In this document: positions 35,307 through 44,112 of the stretch, one piece after another
How positions within the stretch are numbered: position 1 is the stretch's first letter
Layout: each line of letters begins with the position of its first letter
Source of the DNA: an uncultured Clostridia bacterium
Lineage (GTDB): Bacteria > Bacillota > Clostridia > Oscillospirales > Acutalibacteraceae
Direction of reading: 5' to 3'
DNA length: 64,000 nt
NCBI GenBank assembly: GCA_937876205.1
Contig: CALEII010000061.1
Location: 33,829 to 97,828, forward strand
Translations under genes and position numbers: made by a program
Notes under the pieces: model-generated
The model's input: the letters and a program-made list of their open reading frames with translations, nothing else
The model's database searches: none
What the model was told of the DNA's origin: nothing

Positions 35307-35339
35307 AAACCGAAGTCATTTCGACTTCGGTTTTTTTTT
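35307..35339 (+). terminator. Intrinsic terminator of the pyr operon
   Basis: An 11-bp stem ending in T-rich sequence: AACCGAAGTC (35308-35317) pairs with GACTTCGGTT (35323-35332) over a 5-base loop, followed by a run of T. It may also work leftward for the ABC permease gene, where the T-run is weaker. Confidence 0.92.
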
Positions 35340-35356
35340 GTGCCTGTCCGCAAGTA

Positions 35357-38300
35357 TTATTCAATTGCTTTAAGAGATTCAACCATATCAATTTTGCGCA
35401 TTTTCTTCATCATAAGAGCATTTACGATTATTGCAAAAATGATTGTAAGCGCTGCTGCAATCAGATAGCTGTGCCACGAAAGTGTCTGAACAAACATAAC
35501 TGTATCTATTGAGCAGAATGTAATAAGAAGCTTGTGAACAAAGATACCCAATATCATACCGAGTGCTATACCTACAGCAGTAAGTACAATATTTTCACGG
35601 TAAATGTATGCTGAAAGTTCTTTGTCATGGAAGCCGAGAACTTTGATTGTTGCAAGTTCTCGTTGTCTCTCAGAAATATTGATATTATTAAGATTATAAA
35701 GAACAATATAAGCAAGTATTCCTGCTGCAATGATAAATATCAGAATAACGATACTGAGAACTCCAATAACCTCGTCGAGAGTATCTATTGTATCTGAAAC
35801 ATAAGCTACAGCGTTTATTGCATCATAAGACATCAGTTCCGTTGCAAGAGAGGCTTTCTGAGAAGCCTGATTATTGCTTGCTTTGCCGTCAAGGATAGTT
35901 GGTGAAACAGTTGCAACAGCATAATTATAACCTACTTTTTCCTGGAACAGATACTGATAAAGATTTTCTGATAAATAGATATAGCTGAATGTATAGTTTT
36001 CTGTGATATTAGCTACGGGGATTTCAATTCTGTCTCCATCAACAGTTTCAATCCAGATTTTATCACCTATACCGGTATCTGTATTTTTTGCAAACTGCTC
36101 AGTAATTATTGCGCCTGTATCATCTAACTGAAGGGCAGTTCCGCTTTCACGGTTTCTCAGATTAATGAACGATGAAAGCTTTTCTGAGCTTTTTGGCACA
36201 AACAGATAAACATCTTCTGTTTTTTCAGTTCTGTCTGATCCTCCGACAACAGACTGCATAGATGAAAGCATTATATCCGGCAATCTTGAGTCATTTTTAA
36301 GTGTAGTGAAAATTGCAGAATCCTCGGACTGATTGGAATCAAACACAATCTGAACGTCATAGTTTGAAATTCCGTTGTCATCATACTGCATTTTCATCAG
36401 TTCATTGATTGATGAATAAAAACCTATACTGCCGAGTATAAGTGCTGTACAACCGCCGATACCGAGAACTGTCATTATAAATCTTGATTTGCGTCTGAAA
36501 AGGTTTCTTGTTGTAACCTTGCTTGTAAAGCTTAGTTTTTTCCAGATAAAACCTATTTTTTCAAGAAGAACTCGTTTTCCGGGTTTAGGTGCTTTAGGTC
36601 TCATCAAGGTTGCAGGCTTGACTTTAAGCTCCTTCGCTGAAGCGGATATTGCGGCAATAAGTGTTGTGAAAAGTGAAATTCCCACACCGATTATTATATA
36701 TGAAACAGGGAATGTGAATATAAGCATCGGAAGCGTGAACATAATGGAGTAGGCATTATATATAGCAAAAGGTAACGCATATACACCTATAACAATACCG
36801 AATGCCGCACCGATTATGCTTGCAAACAGCGCATAAATAATATACTTTGCTGCGATGGCTTTGCTTGAATAACCGAGCGCTTTCATTGTGCCCATCTGTG
36901 TACGTTCTTCTTCAACCATTCTTGTCATTGTTGTCAGGCAGACAAGAGCTGCAACAAGGAAGAATATGACAGGGAAGAGGTTTGAAAGCACTTTTATGTT
37001 TTTTATCGCATTTTCAAGGCTTGAGTAACCGGGTGTGTCATTTCTGTCGTAAATCAACCATTTTGCAGAATTGAGATTTTTATAAAGTGATTTTGCTTTC
37101 TCAAGTTTTGTTTCTGCAGAATTTAATTGTGACTCATATGTTGATTTAACTGAATTGAACTCTCTTTGTGCCTGCTCAAGATATGCAGGTGCATTTGCAA
37201 TGGTTGTTCTGAGCTTTTCAAGATTGTTGCTGACTTCATTCTGACCGAGCATCAACTCAATCTGTGCCATTGATAATTCATTTTTTGAGCCTTCAAGTTT
37301 TTCATAAAAGCTGTTGAGCTCATCATATGCCGTATTGAGCTGTGCTTCAGTTGCGTCATATGCAGCTCTTGCGGTTTTAAGTATGATTGCTGCCTGCTCA
37401 AATTGCTTCTGATACTGTGCAAGCTGTTTCTCTGCGGATGCAACATCCTCCTCATAAACAGCAAGCTGCGTTTTCTGCTGTTCGAGATAAGGATTTATCA
37501 GTGCAATTGCTTCTGTAGCCATACCAACTGCAGAAAGAGATGAAATCGATGCGTACAGATCAGGATTTATAGACTGAAGGGTCTGAAGTATCTGTGATAT
37601 CTGACTGTCGTCCATATTTCCGTTCTGATATGCCTCAAGTGAGGTCAGAACGCTGCTGGTGGTATTTATAATACTTTGAGTTGATGTAACAAACTGTTTT
37701 GCAGTGGTAAGAGATGTCTGCGCAGCTGTTAAAGCACGCTCTGCAGAATTATATTTATTTGTTGCTTCTGCAAGCTGTTTGTTTTTTTCTGTTAATGCAG
37801 TTCTTGCTTCTTTATATGCCTCAAGATTGCTGTTATATGTTTCAACAGCCTGATAATATGCAGATGTATTGCCGTTGAATTCACTTTCAGCAAGACCTAA
37901 TGCTTCAGCTGCCTGTTTTACGGCATCGTTATATGAGCCTTCAGGATCGTTAACATACTTCTGAAGCTGTGCAATCTGCTGTTCAGCTTCAGCAACTGCT
38001 TTGTCATATGCTTCTTTGTTTTCTCTGTATTTTTTCTCGCCGTTAATAATTTCAGCAGGGAGAGTTTTCTTTAATTCACTTGCTCGGACACTGATATTTT
38101 TATCAGCAATACTTTCTATCTGTTTTGTAACGCTGCTGATATATGTGTCGTATTCGTCACTGTCAGCTGAGAAATTATCACTGTTTTTACAGGTTACATA
38201 TATTTCGCTGTAGTAGTCATTTGTAAATACTGAATCAGGAATATAGATAAAAGTACCTATTTTACCACTACCTACAAGAGAATTACCTCTTTCAAAAGAA

Positions 38301-38902
38301 ACATAGGCAGGGGAACGGATAATACCGACAATTTCAAACTCTGTAACAGATACTCCGGAAAGATCTGTGTTGGAATCTGCAGCAAGTTTTATGTAATTGC
38401 CTATTTTATATGATTCCGGTGCTGAAAGCTTGCTGGCATCAACAAGACACTGATTGTTTTTTGTTGGGTAGCTACCTTCAATCAGTGTAGGTCTGTTTAT
38501 GAATGTTTTATCTTCTGCACCGTAATAATAAGCCTGAAGCTTTGTCAGATTTATACCGTATGCACGGGTGCTTATCTGAGAACCGTCAATATCAATCTCA
38601 GGTTGTCCGTTAACAAGAACAAGGGCATCTACAAATTTACTGCCCATAACGCCGTCAACTTCTTTGAGTGCAGATATAGCATCAAGATCATTCTGAGTCA
38701 GTCCGATTGTGGACATAACTCTAATATCCATAAGGTTGTTTGTTGCAAAGTAATCATTTGCTGTTGCACTCATTGATGGTCCGGCAGATTTAATGCCGAC
38801 GAAGAATCCTGTACCCAGAGCAACTATGATTACAATTGATATAAAACGGCTGAAAGTACGTCTTATGGCACGTATTATGTCCGTTAATAATGCTTTACTC
38901 AC
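35357..38902 (-). CDS. MacB/FtsX-type ABC transporter permease with long extracellular coiled coil
   Basis: An 1181-residue permease. The first membrane span lies near residues 15-35 (SIVIIVALGTGFFVGI). A large extracellular part of about 600 residues follows, mostly heptad-like Ala/Gln/Leu/Glu helix (about 300-640). A block of three spans comes next, starting IKVLSNLFPVIFFLVAALVCLTTMTR; then a second extracellular domain and a last three-span block. Such proteins work as mechanotransmitters and do not carry a substrate through a channel. The partner ATPase is encoded 15 bases upstream. The position behind a FHA-RodA-PBP module suggests cell-envelope or peptidoglycan control; this is inferred. 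Confidence 0.9.
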   Translation of the reverse strand: MSKALLTDIIRAIRRTFSRFISIVIIVALGTGFFVGIKSAGPSMSATANDYFATNNLMDIRVMSTIGLTQNDLDAISALKEVDGVMGSKFVDALVLVNGQPEIDIDGSQISTRAYGINLTKLQAYYYGAEDKTFINRPTLIEGSYPTKNNQCLVDASKLSAPESYKIGNYIKLAADSNTDLSGVSVTEFEIVGIIRSPAYVSFERGNSLVGSGKIGTFIYIPDSVFTNDYYSEIYVTCKNSDNFSADSDEYDTYISSVTKQIESIADKNISVRASELKKTLPAEIINGEKKYRENKEAYDKAVAEAEQQIAQLQKYVNDPEGSYNDAVKQAAEALGLAESEFNGNTSAYYQAVETYNSNLEAYKEARTALTEKNKQLAEATNKYNSAERALTAAQTSLTTAKQFVTSTQSIINTTSSVLTSLEAYQNGNMDDSQISQILQTLQSINPDLYASISSLSAVGMATEAIALINPYLEQQKTQLAVYEEDVASAEKQLAQYQKQFEQAAIILKTARAAYDATEAQLNTAYDELNSFYEKLEGSKNELSMAQIELMLGQNEVSNNLEKLRTTIANAPAYLEQAQREFNSVKSTYESQLNSAETKLEKAKSLYKNLNSAKWLIYDRNDTPGYSSLENAIKNIKVLSNLFPVIFFLVAALVCLTTMTRMVEEERTQMGTMKALGYSSKAIAAKYIIYALFASIIGAAFGIVIGVYALPFAIYNAYSIMFTLPMLIFTFPVSYIIIGVGISLFTTLIAAISASAKELKVKPATLMRPKAPKPGKRVLLEKIGFIWKKLSFTSKVTTRNLFRRKSRFIMTVLGIGGCTALILGSIGFYSSINELMKMQYDDNGISNYDVQIVFDSNQSEDSAIFTTLKNDSRLPDIMLSSMQSVVGGSDRTEKTEDVYLFVPKSSEKLSSFINLRNRESGTALQLDDTGAIITEQFAKNTDTGIGDKIWIETVDGDRIEIPVANITENYTFSYIYLSENLYQYLFQEKVGYNYAVATVSPTILDGKASNNQASQKASLATELMSYDAINAVAYVSDTIDTLDEVIGVLSIVILIFIIAAGILAYIVLYNLNNINISERQRELATIKVLGFHDKELSAYIYRENIVLTAVGIALGMILGIFVHKLLITFCSIDTVMFVQTLSWHSYLIAAALTIIFAIIVNALMMKKMRKIDMVESLKAIE

Positions 38903-38917
38903 TTGAGGAGCCCTCCG

Positions 38918-39619
38918 TTACCATTCAATTCTGTCAACTGACAAAGGTGTTTCATTAATTTCAATTCTGCTGACTCTGCCGTTCTTCATAGTGATTATTC
39001 TGTCGGCAATCGGTGTTATCGCTTGATTATGTGTGATTATAACAACAGTCATACCGGTATTATGACAGGTCTGCTGAAGGAGCTCGAGAATCTGCTTACC
39101 TGTCTTATAATCAAGAGCACCTGTGGGCTCATCACAAAGGAGAAGCTTCGGGTTTTTTGCGAGTGCACGTGCAATTGCGACTCTCTGCTGTTCACCGCCT
39201 GAAAGCTGAGCAGGGAAGTTGTGCATTCTGTCTGCAAGACCGACTCTTTCAAGAACTTTGGCGGGATTAAGTGCTTTATTGCTTATCTGAGATGCAAGTT
39301 CAACATTTTCAAGTGCCGTAAGATTGGGTACAAGATTATAAAACTGAAATACAAATCCGACATCATAGCGTCTGTAATCTGTCAGTTTTTTATGGTTATA
39401 GTTATTTATAAGTTCACCGCCGACACGGACTTTTCCGTCATTGCAGTCGTCCATACCGCCGAGAATATTAAGCACTGTTGTTTTACCTGCACCACTGGGA
39501 CCGACGATCATACACAGTTCTCCTTGTTCAATTGAAAATGTGACATTATCGGCAGCATTTATGGTGACCTCACCCATTTTGTATTTCTTATAAACAGAAT
39601 CCAATTCAATAAAGCTCAT
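38918..39619 (-). CDS. ABC transporter ATP-binding protein (LolD/MacB family)
   Basis: A 233-residue ATPase with Walker A GPSGAGKTTVL at about 39-46, Q-loop VFQFYNLVPNLTALENV, signature LSGGEQQRVAIARAL, Walker B LLLCDEPTGALD and the H-loop TVVIITHN. This is the subfamily that pairs with FtsX/MacB permeases, and the partner gene follows. The ATPase start is 21 bases after the PBP gene with no terminator between, so the transporter is probably cotranscribed with the morphogenesis genes. Confidence 0.95.
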   Translation of the reverse strand: MSFIELDSVYKKYKMGEVTINAADNVTFSIEQGELCMIVGPSGAGKTTVLNILGGMDDCNDGKVRVGGELINNYNHKKLTDYRRYDVGFVFQFYNLVPNLTALENVELASQISNKALNPAKVLERVGLADRMHNFPAQLSGGEQQRVAIARALAKNPKLLLCDEPTGALDYKTGKQILELLQQTCHNTGMTVVIITHNQAITPIADRIITMKNGRVSRIEINETPLSVDRIEW

Positions 39620-39640
39620 ATCTTTTCCTCCAAATATATA

Positions 39641-40999
39641 TCAATTGATTTTTCTGTACAGTTCCTGAATAACATCGGAAGCGGCATTTCCGGCATATTT
39701 CAGACCTGAGCCGCTTTCTTCCATTACAACAACAATAGCATAAGGAAAACTATCATTATATGAAAAGCCCACAAACCAGGCATGAGGTTGTCCGTTATCA
39801 CGTTCAGCAGTACCTGTTTTGCCGCACATTTCAACATTACCGAAAAAGTAATCTCCGTAATAGTCTGAAACAGTAGTTCTCATAAGCTCTTTTAGCAACG
39901 AAGCTGTAGTTTCAGATATCCTGACAGGCGATTTTTCTGAATCGGCCTGATATACGGCGGTGCCGAAGCTGTTTTCGGCAGAAGCTACAAGATAAGGTTC
40001 ATATGCTTCACCACCGTTTGCAATTGAACAAACAAAAGTTAAAAATGAATAGGGATTAACAAGCGTTGTTGACTGACCGATACCGGCCCAGCCGATTTCC
40101 GTGTCTGTGTCTGTGTCTGTTATTTTGAAAATACCTGATGATGTTTTTATTCTGTCAGGTGTTTCATAAGAATTTGTAAGACCAAGCTCCTTGACAGCCT
40201 CATTAAGCTTGTCTGCACCAAGCTCAGTTGCTATCTGAGCAAATGCGACATTACACGACCTGTTAAGTGCTTGCTTGAAGGTTATTTCACCGTGCTCATC
40301 GTTGCAGATAATATTTCCGTTCTTGCCGCTGCAGTAGAATGTTCTCTGATAAATATCATCAATATTTTCAATAGCAGAATATGCTGTAACAAGCTTGAAA
40401 ATTGACCCCGGTGTATACAGACCTCCGAAAAATCTGTTTATATAAATACCTTCGTATGCAGGGTTGTCATTTATGTCTGTCGGTTTATTGTATATATCAT
40501 AGGACGGAGCAGATGCAAGACAGATAATTTCACCCGTCTTGTAGTTACACACTGCAATACATCCCTTGTAGCCGTCAAGTGCTTTGAAGGCATATGAACA
40601 TAAATCAGCATCAAGTGTAAGCTTCAGTGTGTTCTTTGATTCATTACTGACACCGTAAACGATGTTATAACTGCTGAGCTCTTTTTTAAATGTATTCTGA
40701 ATGCCACCGTCAATAAAGCCTTTGTCATCACCGAGAATATGCAAAAAAGCTCTTCTGATATCAGATCTTTCGTTATATTTCCTTGTACCGTTTTCGGTGT
40801 AAGCAAGTTTTTCTCCGTTAATATCCACAATGTCACCTGCATTTGTCAGCACACCGCTGTTGAACAGATGAGCATTGACACTTTTCATCGCATATTCTTC
40901 AGCATTTGCAAACATTGAAAACATAAGTATAACTGTAAATACGAAGAATAGCAGAACAACAGAGACGACAAGAATTATTCGTTTGTTTATTGTTTTCAT
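39641..40999 (-). CDS. Class B penicillin-binding protein (PbpA/FtsI-like transpeptidase)
   Basis: About 452 residues. The short N-terminus and one membrane span (IILVVSVVLLFFVFTVILMF) precede a small dimerisation-like domain. The transpeptidase domain has SxxK in PGSIFKLVTAYSAI, SxN in NRSCNVAFAQ and KTG in CGKTGTAERD. The short length fits PbpA-type monofunctional enzymes that work with RodA/FtsW. The frame is open to 41089, but that part overlaps the RodA gene. The ATG at 40999, with GGAAGG upstream, is the start, 5 bases after the RodA stop. Confidence 0.93.
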   Translation of the reverse strand: MKTINKRIILVVSVVLLFFVFTVILMFSMFANAEEYAMKSVNAHLFNSGVLTNAGDIVDINGEKLAYTENGTRKYNERSDIRRAFLHILGDDKGFIDGGIQNTFKKELSSYNIVYGVSNESKNTLKLTLDADLCSYAFKALDGYKGCIAVCNYKTGEIICLASAPSYDIYNKPTDINDNPAYEGIYINRFFGGLYTPGSIFKLVTAYSAIENIDDIYQRTFYCSGKNGNIICNDEHGEITFKQALNRSCNVAFAQIATELGADKLNEAVKELGLTNSYETPDRIKTSSGIFKITDTDTDTEIGWAGIGQSTTLVNPYSFLTFVCSIANGGEAYEPYLVASAENSFGTAVYQADSEKSPVRISETTASLLKELMRTTVSDYYGDYFFGNVEMCGKTGTAERDNGQPHAWFVGFSYNDSFPYAIVVVMEESGSGLKYAGNAASDVIQELYRKIN

Positions 41000-41004
41000 A
41001 CATT

Positions 41005-42288
41005 TTACCTTCCTTTCTGCCGTTTTTTTGTGGAAGGTCTGGGGTATGAACGGGAGTCGGCAGCTTTTATAAAAGCAAGAAGACCCCATGAACAGATCAT
41101 ACTTGAACCGCCACGGCTTACAAAAGGCAAAGTAACACCGGTTAACGGAAGAAAATCTGTCACGCCGAATACATTCAGTGCTGTCTGTACAATAATCATT
41201 CCTGATGCTGCACAGGCTGCAATGGTAAAGAATGAAGAACGGGAGAACTTTGCGTTATACATTGCTGCTAAAGCAAGAAGAATAAGAGAAAAAACAATCA
41301 GAAAGCCTGTGAGCATACCAAGCTCTTCGCAAACAAGACCGAATATCAGATCTTCTGCTGCTGCAAAAACATCTCTGAGGTGACCGTTACCAAGTCCAAC
41401 TCCGAAGAATCCGCCGCTTGCAGCATAAATTAAAGTTCTTGTCTGCTGATAACCGCCTGAATCATACATATGCTCCCAGATATGACGGTAGCTGGAGAAT
41501 CTCTCAAGTATATATGATTTTAGAGTCAGAATAAGTATACCGCCGATAACTGCTGCAGTACATACAAGCACAATAGTTCTTATATCTCCTGAACGAAGAA
41601 ATGCAAGCATAATAAATGTTGCAAAATAAATGAGAGCTGTTCCGAAATCTGACATAAGGCCGAGAAGACCAACACAGGCAACAGCAAACAGAACATAAGC
41701 GGTCAGTGATCTTGTTGACTGTATTTTATCAAGCGTTGCTGCACCAACATATATAAATGCAAGCTTGACAAATTCGGAGGGCTGAATTGATATCGGCCCG
41801 ATATAAATCCAGTTTTTTGCACCGTTTGTATATGAAGCAAAAATAAGTGTGAAAGTTAGAAGCCCCAGAGCAATGACAGCCATAGGAATTCGCATTACAC
41901 CTGTTCTTGTTGTGTTTTTCATAAAAAGAACCATAGCTATGTAAACGACTATGCCTATAAAAATAGCAACAAACTGTGTTTTTGCTTTTGACGGTGAGAC
42001 ACTTGCTGTTATAAACAGACTGACAGACGATAAAGCAAATGCCAGCATTTCAAGACTTACGTGACGGTTCTGTACAATTGAGAAAATAAAATAATATATC
42101 CATTCCGCAATAATCAGAACGGCAAAGTATATAAGTAATTCAGAAAAGTTCTCACTGTCTTTTGAAAGAACACAATAAGACATTATCACCTGGTATACAG
42201 TGAGACAAAGCATCACTACCAGGCTTATAAGACCGTATGTGCTTCCGGGTTTGCCGAAATACAGCTTTTTGTTTTTGGTTGTTTCCAA
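41005..42288 (-). CDS. SEDS peptidoglycan glycosyltransferase (RodA/FtsW family)
   Basis: A 427-residue polytopic membrane enzyme, about ten spans, that polymerises lipid II. Family motifs are GAKNWIYIGPISIQPSEFVKLAFI, LMSDFGTALIYFATFI and, near the end, LPLTGVTLPFVSRGGSSMICSWGLL. It pairs with the class B PBP encoded next. The start codon is TTG, 8 bases after the FHA gene, with a modest GAAGTG ribosome site. The FHA-RodA-PbpA order resembles the actinobacterial module that includes a Ser/Thr kinase; no kinase gene is seen here. Confidence 0.94.
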   Translation of the reverse strand: METTKNKKLYFGKPGSTYGLISLVVMLCLTVYQVIMSYCVLSKDSENFSELLIYFAVLIIAEWIYYFIFSIVQNRHVSLEMLAFALSSVSLFITASVSPSKAKTQFVAIFIGIVVYIAMVLFMKNTTRTGVMRIPMAVIALGLLTFTLIFASYTNGAKNWIYIGPISIQPSEFVKLAFIYVGAATLDKIQSTRSLTAYVLFAVACVGLLGLMSDFGTALIYFATFIMLAFLRSGDIRTIVLVCTAAVIGGILILTLKSYILERFSSYRHIWEHMYDSGGYQQTRTLIYAASGGFFGVGLGNGHLRDVFAAAEDLIFGLVCEELGMLTGFLIVFSLILLALAAMYNAKFSRSSFFTIAACAASGMIIVQTALNVFGVTDFLPLTGVTLPFVSRGGSSMICSWGLLAFIKAADSRSYPRPSTKKRQKGR

Positions 42289-42296
42289 TTAAAATT

Positions 42297-42839
42297 TCAC
42301 TTCTCTTGTCTTCTTGTTCTCTTTTGTGTTGTGTTTGTTCTTCCGGCGGGAGGATGTGTCGTCTTCTTTTGTGTACCTGTTGTGTTTCTTGAAATTGTAT
42401 TTGACTTTGCTTTCGGAACCATCTGCTGACGGGTTGTTACTGCTGTAGAGTAAAATACAAATTCACTCGAACCGAAATTTATATGGTCACCGTCATTCAG
42501 AAGCTGACTTTTTTTAATTTTGCCTCCGTTGACATAAGTTCCTGATGTTGAATTTGTGTCAAATACCTGCCAACCGTTTGCACGCCTTGACAAAACAGCG
42601 TGAAATCGTGATACAGACATATCCTGAACAACAATATCACAGGTTTTTGCTCTGCCGATTGATGTTTCAAACTGGCTGACATCTATAATATGACCTGTTT
42701 TTGCTTCAACAAGACTTGCTCTGATTGTGCGTTTAGCAGGCTTTATAAAGAGAGAAATAACAGACACAAGAAGCACTGTTGCAAGCAGTGCAAATAATGT
42801 AATCTGAATAAATATGCTGTTGTAAATATCAGCAGTCAT
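42297..42839 (-). CDS. Membrane-anchored FHA-domain protein
   Basis: A 180-residue protein with one N-terminal span (IFIQITLFALLATVLLVSVISLF) and a cytosolic FHA domain. The phosphothreonine-binding pattern is IGRAKTCDIVVQDMSVSRFHAVL...VFDTNSTSGTYVNGGKI, with the Arg, Ser-x-x-His and Asn residues of the family. It probably reads Ser/Thr kinase signals to the RodA-PBP pair encoded after it. A basic Thr-rich tail of about 35 residues follows the domain. It is the first gene of the leftward operon behind the promoter at 42876-42904. Confidence 0.92.
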   Translation of the reverse strand: MTADIYNSIFIQITLFALLATVLLVSVISLFIKPAKRTIRASLVEAKTGHIIDVSQFETSIGRAKTCDIVVQDMSVSRFHAVLSRRANGWQVFDTNSTSGTYVNGGKIKKSQLLNDGDHINFGSSEFVFYSTAVTTRQQMVPKAKSNTISRNTTGTQKKTTHPPAGRTNTTQKRTRRQEK

Positions 42840-42875
42840 AAAATCAATCCTGAATTCATAGTGTTTATCTAATAT

Positions 42876-42904
42876 ATTATATATATTTATAATTAAAAAG
42901 TCAA
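42876..42904 (-). promoter_or_regulatory. Promoter of the FHA-RodA-PBP operon
   Basis: Reading leftward, TTGACT (42904-42899), a 17-base spacer and TATAAT (42881-42876). It stands divergent to the galM promoter, whose -35 box begins 24 bases away. Confidence 0.75.
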
Positions 42905-42927
42905 TATCAATAATATGTCAGATTATA

Positions 42928-42957
42928 TTGACTTGCTCTAGTGTTTTGGTATATAAT
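42928..42957 (+). promoter_or_regulatory. Promoter of galM
   Basis: TTGACT (42928-42933), an 18-base spacer and TATAAT (42952-42957), 28 bases before the galM start. Confidence 0.75.
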
Positions 42958-42985
42958 AAGATGAATATTTTTCGGAGGTAAAAAA

Positions 42986-44032
42986 ATGTCAGTCAGCGTT
43001 TCATTTTTCGGTCATCTTAAGGACGGCAGGGAAGTCAATAAATATATTATAAGCAGAGAAAAAATGTCTGTAGCTGTGTTGAGCTACGGAGCAACTCTTG
43101 CAGAAATTTCAGTTTATGATAATGACGATAAAATAAAAGATGTTATTGTCGGTTTTGATGATATTGAAGGCTTTGAGGAGCGTACAGATTATCAGGGAGT
43201 TATTGTCGGACCATATGCAAACAGAATCGGTGGCTCTTCTTTCACAATTGACGGCACCGAATATAAACTTACGTCGAATGAAAAAAATATTACCTGTCTT
43301 CACGGAGCAGGTGAATTCAACACTGCTGTATGGGATGCAGAAATAACAGGTGATTTCTCTGTCAGATTCAGTTATAAAAGTCCTGACGGAGTGAACGGTT
43401 TTCCGGGGAATATCGATGTTTCTGTTGAGTACAGCTTAACTGAAAAAAATGAATTAAAGCTTGAATATTCTGCAGTTTCAGACAAAAAAACTGTTATAAA
43501 TCTCACAAATCACGCATATTTCAATCTGTCAGGCTGTGAGTCAGATACAATTCTTGATCATATAATTTCAATCAATGCAGATAAATATACACCTGTTGAC
43601 GAATTCAGTATTCCGACAGGCGAAATTGCTGATGTTGAAGGTACTCCGTTTGATCTCAGAGCACCTGCCGTAATAGGTGAAAATATAGACGCTGATTATG
43701 AGCAGCTTATTTTTACAGGCGGATATGATCATAATTTCTGTATAAACGGATATGACGGCACATTGAAAACTGCAGCCAAGGTTTATTCCGAAAAAACAGG
43801 AATCACACTTGAGGTACTGACAGATCTTCCCGGTGTGCAGTTTTACGCAGGAAACTTCCTTAACGGTGCTGAAGGCAAAAACGGAAAAGCAATAGCAAAA
43901 CGTTCAGGTTTCTGTCTTGAAACACAGTTTTATCCTGATACACCTAACAAGTTTGAGTTTCCTCAGTGCACATTTGATGCAGGTGAAGAGTTTAACAGTA
44001 CAACAATTTTCCGTTTCTCATTAAAAAAATAA
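42986..44032 (+). CDS. galM: Aldose 1-epimerase (mutarotase)
   Basis: A 348-residue galactose/glucose mutarotase. Conserved sites are the GVIVGPYANRIGGSSF region, LTNHAYFNLSG with the catalytic His, GYDHNFCINGYD with the second active His/Asp region, and DLPGVQFYAGNFL. The catalytic Glu lies in the C-terminal CLETQFYPDTPNKFEFP segment. Length is standard for GalM. CGGAGG lies upstream. A second, distant paralogue (LacX-like) is at 47415-48269. Confidence 0.95.
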   Translation: MSVSVSFFGHLKDGREVNKYIISREKMSVAVLSYGATLAEISVYDNDDKIKDVIVGFDDIEGFEERTDYQGVIVGPYANRIGGSSFTIDGTEYKLTSNEKNITCLHGAGEFNTAVWDAEITGDFSVRFSYKSPDGVNGFPGNIDVSVEYSLTEKNELKLEYSAVSDKKTVINLTNHAYFNLSGCESDTILDHIISINADKYTPVDEFSIPTGEIADVEGTPFDLRAPAVIGENIDADYEQLIFTGGYDHNFCINGYDGTLKTAAKVYSEKTGITLEVLTDLPGVQFYAGNFLNGAEGKNGKAIAKRSGFCLETQFYPDTPNKFEFPQCTFDAGEEFNSTTIFRFSLKK

Positions 44033-44052
44033 CAAGATATTGAGATTTTGTA

Positions 44053-44081
44053 TTGCAAAAGATAATATTTTGTTATATAAT
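44053..44081 (+). promoter_or_regulatory. Promoter of the dockerin-lipase-like gene
   Basis: TTGCAA (44053-44058), a 17-base spacer and TATAAT (44076-44081) lie 31 bases before the start codon at 44113. This placement excludes the longer reading from 44053. Confidence 0.7.
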
Positions 44082-44112
44082 AACTGTATATAAATATAGG
44101 AGGTTTATCCCT

